Positions 58,980-64,000 of a stretch of DNA of 64,000 nt are shown piece by piece. Positions within the stretch are counted from its first letter, which is position 1, and each line of letters starts with the position of its first letter. Both the position numbers and the translations under genes were made by a program. The DNA comes from Rhodococcus sp. HNM0563. GTDB lineage: Bacteria > Actinomycetota > Actinomycetes > Mycobacteriales > Mycobacteriaceae. Below the pieces are notes generated by a model. That model saw only the letters and a list, made by a program, of their open reading frames with translations, was not told where the DNA came from and made no database searches. The DNA lies in NCBI RefSeq assembly GCF_012726195.1, contig NZ_JAASAF010000008.1, forward strand, positions 125,147 through 189,146, in the 5' to 3' direction.

Positions 58980-59933
58980 ATGGAACTGGACGCGCAGCAG
59001 AAGGATCGTGTCGCCGGAGTGCTCGTGGCCACCGCCGCGGGCGATGCGCTCGGTGCCGGATACGAATTCACTTATCCGCGACCGGATATGGCAATCGACA
59101 TGATCGGTGGCGGACTGGGCCCGTTTGCACCGGGGGAGTGGACCGACGACACCTCGATGGCCCTCGCCATTGCCGAGGTATCCGCCTCGGGACGACCGAT
59201 CGGGCACGGCGAAGGACTCGATGCCGTCGCAGCGCAGTTCGTGCGCTGGTACGACACCCACCCGAAGGACATCGGCAACCAGACGCGGGCCGTGCTCTCC
59301 GCGCGGCCGACGTCGGCCGCGGCGATGCGGCGGCATGCCCTCGAACTTCCGGGACGCAAAGCGGGCAACGGGTCGCTCATGCGCACCGCGCCCGTCGGCA
59401 TTGCCTATCTGCACGACGCCGGCGCGTGTGTCGCCGCGGCCGGCGACATCAGTGCCCTGACTCACAACGACCCTCAGGCCATCGAAGCGTGTCGCCTGTG
59501 GTCGTACGCGATCCGTCACGCCGTGCTGCACGGCAACTTCGACGGGGCCCGACTGTATCTCGACGGAGCATCCGATGAGGTGGCCGACTTCTGGGGAGGG
59601 CTACTCGACGAGGCTGAGAAGGCAGATACCGCAAGAGTATTCGACAAGAACGGATGGGTCGTGCACGCGCTGCAGGTCGCGTGGTGGGCGATCACCCACA
59701 CCGACGCGTCCGGACCGGGCCACCTCGTCGATGCGCTGGAGGCTGCAGTGCGTGCCGGCGGCGACACGGATACGACCGCGGCGATTGCAGGCGGTCTGCT
59801 CGGAGCCCGGTGGGGCGCGTCGGCAGTACCGGAACGTTGGCAGCAGATGCTGCACGGCTGGCCCGGATATCGTGCCGCCGATCTCACCGATCTCGCCTCG
59901 AAGACGGCCGCGCGCGCAGGGCAGGGGATGTAG
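58980..59933 (+). CDS. ADP-ribosylglycohydrolase (DraG family)
   Basis: The product is 317 aa with GGGGAGAGT before the ATG. VLVATAAGDALGAGYEF and PGEWTDDTSMALAIAEV are the metal-binding and catalytic blocks (Asp cluster DDTSM), RKAGNGSLMRTAPVGI and VRAGGDTDTTAAIAGGLLGA the remaining metal ligands. The enzyme cleaves ADP-ribose from proteins or small molecules. NrtR, which senses ADP-ribose, is divergent, so this gene probably responds to NAD breakdown products. Confidence 0.92.
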   Translation: MELDAQQKDRVAGVLVATAAGDALGAGYEFTYPRPDMAIDMIGGGLGPFAPGEWTDDTSMALAIAEVSASGRPIGHGEGLDAVAAQFVRWYDTHPKDIGNQTRAVLSARPTSAAAMRRHALELPGRKAGNGSLMRTAPVGIAYLHDAGACVAAAGDISALTHNDPQAIEACRLWSYAIRHAVLHGNFDGARLYLDGASDEVADFWGGLLDEAEKADTARVFDKNGWVVHALQVAWWAITHTDASGPGHLVDALEAAVRAGGDTDTTAAIAGGLLGARWGASAVPERWQQMLHGWPGYRAADLTDLASKTAARAGQGM

Positions 59934-60113
59934 TCAGGAGGGTGCCTGATCGTCGGGCTCGACTTTCTCGGTCTTCTCACGGTCGGTGGAACTTCCCGGG
60001 ACGCCCTCCTCGTTCCGCTCCTTCTTGACGTTCTCTTCCATGTCGTCGATGAGCTGAGACAGGTTGTCGCCGGTCAGGTCGTTGTCGTGTGCACGTCGAT
60101 CGGGGTCGGGCAT
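59934..60113 (-). CDS. Small acidic hydrophilic protein
   Basis: The product is 59 aa with AAAGGAA ahead of the ATG. It is very acidic and charged (DNLSQLIDDMEENVKKERNEEG, SSTDREKTEKVEPDD), has no membrane segment and is probably disordered with one helix. It lies 68 bp after fusA2 on the same strand and touches the stop of the glycohydrolase gene. Similar short acidic ORFs are seen in mycolata; function unknown. Confidence 0.55.
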   Translation of the reverse strand: MPDPDRRAHDNDLTGDNLSQLIDDMEENVKKERNEEGVPGSSTDREKTEKVEPDDQAPS

Positions 60114-60181
60114 GGTATTCCTTTCGTCGTGCGGATTCTCTGACTTCCACGTACCCGAGTCGGCGGGCCGCGAAACCAGCC

Positions 60182-62236
60182 TCACGACCGAGCGGGTGCC
60201 GTCCCGTCGAGGAACTGTGCGGCGAGCGATGCCGGCATCGGTTCGTGCCGCAGGTATCCACGAGCGAAATCCGCGGTGCCCTGGGTGATGGCGCGCAGGT
60301 CGATCGGGTAGCGGCCCAATTCGAGTTCGGGCACCTCCGCGCGTAGCAGCGCGACCCCCGGGCCGGGGGCTTCGGTTCCGAGCACCCGGCCGCGGCGCGC
60401 CGACAGATCGCTCAGTACCGACCCGAGGTGTTCCTCCGGCAACGTCACCCGAACCGCCGCTACCGGCTCGAGCAGGCGGGTCTCGCCATGGGCCGCGGCA
60501 TCACGCAGCGCCAGGCCCGCAGCGGCCTGGAACGCGGCATCCGACGAGTCCACCGAGTGGGCCTTGCCGTCGACGAGCGTGACTCGTACATCCACCATCG
60601 GATTTCCTGTCGCGACTCCTTTGGCGGCCTGCGCGCGCACACCTTTTTCCACGGACGGAATGAACTGCCGCGGCACCGCGCCTCCGACCACGCGCTCTTC
60701 GAACACCACCCCGCTGCCGACCGGGAGAGGTTCGATCTCCAGGTCGCACACCGCGTACTGGCCGTGTCCACCCGACTGTTTCACCAAACGACCGTGCCCT
60801 GAGGTCGGGGCAGTGAACGTCTCGCGGAGCGGGACACGATGCTCGACCAGATCGACCTGCACGCCGTGCCGGTTGCGGAGCCGATCCACGACCAGTTCGG
60901 CGTGGGCTTCGCCGGTGCACCACAGTACGACCTGATTGGTGTCGGCATTCTGCTCCACGCGCACGGCGGGATCTTCGGCCGTCAAGCGCGAGAGGGCCTG
61001 TGACAGCTTGTCGTCGTCGGTGCGTGAATGTGCCTCGACCGCGAGGGGCAGCAGCGGTTCGGGAATCGGCCACATCGCCAGGTCTGCGGGGTGGTCGGGG
61101 TCGTGGAGCGTATCGCCGGGGCGAGCGGTCGCGAGCTTGCCCACGCAGACGAGATCTCCGGCCACCGCCTCGCCGGTCGGTCTTTGTTGCTTGCCGAACG
61201 GGCTGGTCAGCGCGGGGATTCGTTCGGACGAGCGCTCGCTTCCAGTGAGTGCGGCTGTCGTATCCGGTCGCAACGTTCCCGCGTAGACGCGCGCCAGACT
61301 GATCCTGCCCACATACGAGTCTCCCGTCACCCGCACGACCTGGGCAACCAGTGGGGCGTCGGGATCGCACGGCGGAGCGCCCCGCAACCGGTGGGTGGGG
61401 TCGGGGAATCCCGTGACGATCAACTCGAGCAACTCGACCGCGCCGACGCCGCTCTCGGTCGCGGGAACCGCAGGGTGCATTGCGCACAAAAGTATCTCGC
61501 GGGTGAGTCCGTCCTGCAAGGAATCCGGATCGAGTTCTTCACCGGAGACGAACCGTTCCATGAGTGTGTCGTCCTGGCCGGAGATTGCCTCCACCAGGCT
61601 TTCGCGCGCGGCATCGGAGACAGGGCATGGGCCGGGCTCGCCGTAGCTTCGACCCGTCAGCAGCCCCATCGACCCGATCGGCCGGTCCCCGTCGAACACC
61701 GGATAGAACAGTGCGCGCACGGTGTCGGGGCCGAGTCCGAACGCGTCGTGGCACTGCTCCAGTAGTTCGTCGTAGGTGTGTCGCGCGATATCGAGTTTGG
61801 TCACGACAATTGCGCGCGGAATCGCCTCGTCGTCGCACTCGCGCCACAACGCGCGAGTGGCCGGAGTGATGGCATCGGTGGCCGAGACGACGAAGATCGC
61901 TGCGTCGGCGGCGTGGAGCCCGGCGCGGAGTTCGGCGTCGAAGTCGGGGTGGCCGGGCGTGTCGATCAAATTGATCTTGACGCCTTTCCATTCGAGGGGC
62001 AGTACCGCCAGCTGCACGGAGCGTCGGTGTTCCTGCTCGATCTCTTCATAATCGGACACTGTGGTGCCGTCGGCCACCCGGCCCGCACGGCCGATTGCAC
62101 CTGATGCGAAGGCGAGTGATTCCGCGAGCGTCGTCTTTCCCGTGGCGCTGCACCCGACCAGCGCGACGTTGCGTATGGCGTCCGGCGTTTCTGCAACGGG
62201 CGCCTGCCGAGTACGTGATGCGGTGCGATCTGACAT
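60182..62236 (-). CDS. fusA2: Elongation-factor-G-like protein EF-G2 (FusA2)
   Basis: The product is 684 aa from the ATG after GAGGAG. The P-loop is GCSATGKTT (unlike GHVDAGKTT of EF-G), followed by INLIDTPGHPDFDAELRAGL (G3) and VTKLDIARH (G4, TKLD for NKMD). The EF-G domains II-V follow, including HGRLVKQSGGHGQYAVCDLE and AVRVTLPEEHLGSVLSDLSARRGR. It is close to mycobacterial FusA2 (Rv0120c type), which binds GTP but does not replace EF-G in translation. Function is unknown. Confidence 0.88.
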   Translation of the reverse strand: MSDRTASRTRQAPVAETPDAIRNVALVGCSATGKTTLAESLAFASGAIGRAGRVADGTTVSDYEEIEQEHRRSVQLAVLPLEWKGVKINLIDTPGHPDFDAELRAGLHAADAAIFVVSATDAITPATRALWRECDDEAIPRAIVVTKLDIARHTYDELLEQCHDAFGLGPDTVRALFYPVFDGDRPIGSMGLLTGRSYGEPGPCPVSDAARESLVEAISGQDDTLMERFVSGEELDPDSLQDGLTREILLCAMHPAVPATESGVGAVELLELIVTGFPDPTHRLRGAPPCDPDAPLVAQVVRVTGDSYVGRISLARVYAGTLRPDTTAALTGSERSSERIPALTSPFGKQQRPTGEAVAGDLVCVGKLATARPGDTLHDPDHPADLAMWPIPEPLLPLAVEAHSRTDDDKLSQALSRLTAEDPAVRVEQNADTNQVVLWCTGEAHAELVVDRLRNRHGVQVDLVEHRVPLRETFTAPTSGHGRLVKQSGGHGQYAVCDLEIEPLPVGSGVVFEERVVGGAVPRQFIPSVEKGVRAQAAKGVATGNPMVDVRVTLVDGKAHSVDSSDAAFQAAAGLALRDAAAHGETRLLEPVAAVRVTLPEEHLGSVLSDLSARRGRVLGTEAPGPGVALLRAEVPELELGRYPIDLRAITQGTADFARGYLRHEPMPASLAAQFLDGTAPARS

Positions 62237-62460
62237 CGACCTGCTCCTCGTGTCGCTTCCGCCCAGTTTAGGCAGCGACACGGCTGCGGCGGTCCCCTTT
62301 CGATCATCGGGAGACGACGGGAACCGTCGAACACCGTGTGATGACGATGCGGCTACGTCTCGGTCTCGAGTCGCTCCGAGGTGCTAACGGGTGACGGAGC
62401 CACGTCGACGACACCGGTGTCGGGGTACCCACCTTTCGAAAGTCGAAGGAGGCACCCACC

Positions 62461-63618
62461 ATGCGAACTCCCTCACGCGTACTCTCCGTGCTGTTCGGTT
62501 CCGCTCTCGTCGTCGCACTGTCCGGAGTCGCTCTCGCGGACCCGTCGGAGACCGTCCCCACCACGACCGAGATCACAGCCACAACAACTGTGCCCTCAAC
62601 AACTGTGCCCACAACTACTGCGCCGTCACTGCCGACGACGTCCGTGAACACCGACCCGGCGCCACCCGATGTCGGCATCGAGATGGGTACGGTGGCGATC
62701 CGAGCGGCCACCCTTTCCGACGATCAGCCGGTTGCCGGTGTGTCGGTCGAAGTCGCGCGCTGCGACACCGGTGAGATCGTCGGGACACCGGCGACCGGTC
62801 CGGAGGGAACCGCGAGCGTGTCGGTCCCACTCGGATGCCACACCGCCACGGCTGTGGGTTTCCCCGACGGCTACGACCCCGTGTCGGTAGGGCCATGGCA
62901 GGTCGAGGTCACGGCTCCGGGACAGGTGCAGAGCGTGGGGTTCACCTTTGCTCGCTGGGCACCACCCGGAGAGGGCACGATCGATCTGCGGGCTCGCGAC
63001 CTCACTACCGGAACGCCGATCGCAGGAGTGACGGCGTCGGTGCGCTCCTGTGTCGAGGACGGGCCCTACGGTTACCTGACAACGGATATGGACGGTGCAG
63101 CGAGCGCGACGTTCCCGCTGAACTGCTACGAAGTGACCGCCACGACGATTCCTGCAGGCTCGACAGTAGTGTCCGGCGGACCGTTCACCGTCGAACTCGA
63201 TGCCCCGGGGGTCGTGCGCAGCGTCGAGGTCGTCCTCGACCGTTCATCTCCGCCGGATCCGCCGACGCCTACCGTGCAGGGACGAATCATCAAGATGGAC
63301 AGGATATCCGGTTCGCCTCTCGAGGGAGCGATCTTCGTCGTGGGTCCGTGCAACTCGGAGTGGAACCATCGTGAGGTCACAGGTGCGGACGGTCTGATCC
63401 CCCTCATGCTCGCCCCCGGGTGCTACGTGGCGAAGGAAATCAGCGCACCCGACGGGTACATCGCGGACACCGCCCCGATCACATTCACCGCGACAGAGGG
63501 TGAGTACTTCACCGTCCAGGCACTGAACATGCCCGAGAACCCCGGGCCGGTCTTCCGCAATCCCGACCTTCGCGTACCGGTGCGGTCGATACCGGCCGGC
63601 CCGGTCGAAAGGCCCTGA
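62461..63618 (+). CDS. Secreted surface protein with SpaA/Cna-B-like domains, upstream of a class F sortase
   Basis: The product is 385 aa with AAGGAGG upstream. A Sec signal (residues 1-26, VALADP) is followed by a Thr/Pro-rich stalk (TTTVPSTTVPTTT), then three prealbumin-like beta domains: GTVAIRAATLSDDQPVAGVS, GTIDLRARDLTTGTPIAGV and QGRIIKMDRISGSPLEGAIF. The last keeps the Lys, and KEISAPDGYIAD the Glu, of SpaA isopeptide pairs; cysteines occur in all three. No LPxTG and membrane tail is seen at the C-terminus. The gene ends one base before the sortase ATG, so they form a pair. Confidence 0.78.
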   Translation: MRTPSRVLSVLFGSALVVALSGVALADPSETVPTTTEITATTTVPSTTVPTTTAPSLPTTSVNTDPAPPDVGIEMGTVAIRAATLSDDQPVAGVSVEVARCDTGEIVGTPATGPEGTASVSVPLGCHTATAVGFPDGYDPVSVGPWQVEVTAPGQVQSVGFTFARWAPPGEGTIDLRARDLTTGTPIAGVTASVRSCVEDGPYGYLTTDMDGAASATFPLNCYEVTATTIPAGSTVVSGGPFTVELDAPGVVRSVEVVLDRSSPPDPPTPTVQGRIIKMDRISGSPLEGAIFVVGPCNSEWNHREVTGADGLIPLMLAPGCYVAKEISAPDGYIADTAPITFTATEGEYFTVQALNMPENPGPVFRNPDLRVPVRSIPAGPVERP

Positions 63619-63619
63619 G

Positions 63620-64000
63620 ATGCGCGCCCGGGTACTTCTCGCAGCGTTGGCGGCGGCCGTTCTCGTCCTCGCGGGAGCCTGTTCCTCGGATGCCCCCACC
63701 ACAGGCTCGGAGGTCTCCCCACCTACCACTCGGCAGGAGGATGGTAAGCGCGATATGCCGCCGCCGGTGATGGCGATCGCCGACGACCCGGCCGTGCCGG
63801 TGGCTCTGACCATCGGCGAGGACTCCGCCCCGACGGATCCGGTCGCGACCGATACCGCGGGTGTCCTGATGCCCCCACAGGATGTGTCGCGGTTGGGATG
63901 GTGGGCGGATTCGGCGCTACCCGGATCCGGGACCGGATCGATCGTCGTCACAGGGCACGTCGACGACGTCGAGCAGGGTGACGGATTCGCCGTGCGTTTC
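63620..64000 (+). CDS. Class F sortase (partial, runs off the window)
   Basis: The 127 codons present start MRARVLLAALAAAVLVLAGACSS, a lipoprotein signal with lipobox AGAC. A Pro/Thr-rich linker leads to the catalytic domain: LGWWADSALPGSGTGSIVVTGHVDD holds the first sortase strands with the catalytic His in TGH. The Cys and Arg of the triad lie beyond the window end. The preceding surface protein, one base upstream, is probably its substrate or partner. Confidence 0.85.
   Translation, partial: MRARVLLAALAAAVLVLAGACSSDAPTTGSEVSPPTTRQEDGKRDMPPPVMAIADDPAVPVALTIGEDSAPTDPVATDTAGVLMPPQDVSRLGWWADSALPGSGTGSIVVTGHVDDVEQGDGFAVRF

Noticed and set aside
1-64000. CRISPR arrays, tRNA/rRNA genes and insertion sequences
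   Set aside because: I saw no regular spaced repeats, no tRNA T-loop pattern in any gap and no transposase.

Overview
This window looks like chromosome of a high-GC actinobacterium, most likely Rhodococcus (R. rhodochrous/pyridinivorans/ruber type). The reasons are strong GC bias with frequent GTG starts, several mycothiol-dependent (maleylpyruvate isomerase-like) enzymes, an F420-type PPOX oxidoreductase, IdeR/DtxR-type iron boxes, an EspC/WXG-like type VII secretion accessory locus, a self-sufficient CYP116B-type P450, a latex-clearing-protein-type rubber oxygenase and a mycobacterial-type DinB2. I see no rRNA, tRNA, CRISPR array, insertion sequence or prophage. The genus assignment is inference from gene content.

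Layout. 0-5 kb: a small membrane protein, a deletion scar joining two truncated genes (MDMPI-type and MarR), a secreted acid phosphatase, a secreted lipase and a VOC protein. 4.8-12.8 kb: an SMP-30-like lactonase and a ferritin-like protein, a CocE-type hydrolase, maltokinase, the ohrR-ohr peroxide pair, an NmrA-like protein and an MBL-fold hydrolase. 12.8-15.5 kb is a decay zone: a frameshifted holin-domain/phosphodiesterase fusion runs into an N-terminally truncated AraC gene. 16-21.3 kb: a flavodoxin-like protein, a DUF4345 protein, then a type VII accessory cluster (YbaB-like gene divergent from an EspC-like gene, a large WXG/TPR-like gene split by a one-base frameshift, and a lipoprotein). 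A degenerate repeat of the YbaB end lies on the other side of that cluster.

21.3-24 kb: siderophore-interacting protein and iron-siderophore binding lipoprotein, both with IdeR-like boxes and facing each other across a shared terminator. 24-31.6 kb: zinc alcohol dehydrogenase, a SIMPL protein, an ABC exporter operon with divergent regulator, a UbiG-like methyltransferase and a rhodanese. 31.6-33.7 kb: an Lcp-type rubber oxygenase divergent from a TetR regulator, with a 10-bp inverted repeat between them. 33.7-36.2 kb: an FAD monooxygenase and an AraC regulator.

35.4-44 kb is an iron-uptake island: a translationally coupled FecBCD-type siderophore ABC operon with iron boxes, then efeUOB. 44-47.6 kb: DedA protein and an ECF transporter whose membrane domain is fused to both ATPases, followed by EcfT. 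47.6-54 kb: MDMPI paralogue, DinB2 with a leucine steric gate, and an IclR/CYP116B-P450/MFS module with a perfect 17-bp palindrome. 54-62.3 kb: F420-type oxidoreductase, membrane protein, AraC, TIGR03086 protein, PsuG, histidine phosphatase, an NrtR/ADP-ribosylglycohydrolase pair with a perfect 13-bp inverted repeat, and EF-G2. 62.4-64 kb: a surface protein with SpaA-like domains and a class F sortase cut by the window edge.

The strongest biology is rubber oxidation (Lcp plus regulator), the self-sufficient P450 module, NAD/ADP-ribose control by NrtR, and three iron-uptake systems. The least explained module is the type VII accessory cluster with its flanking repeat.
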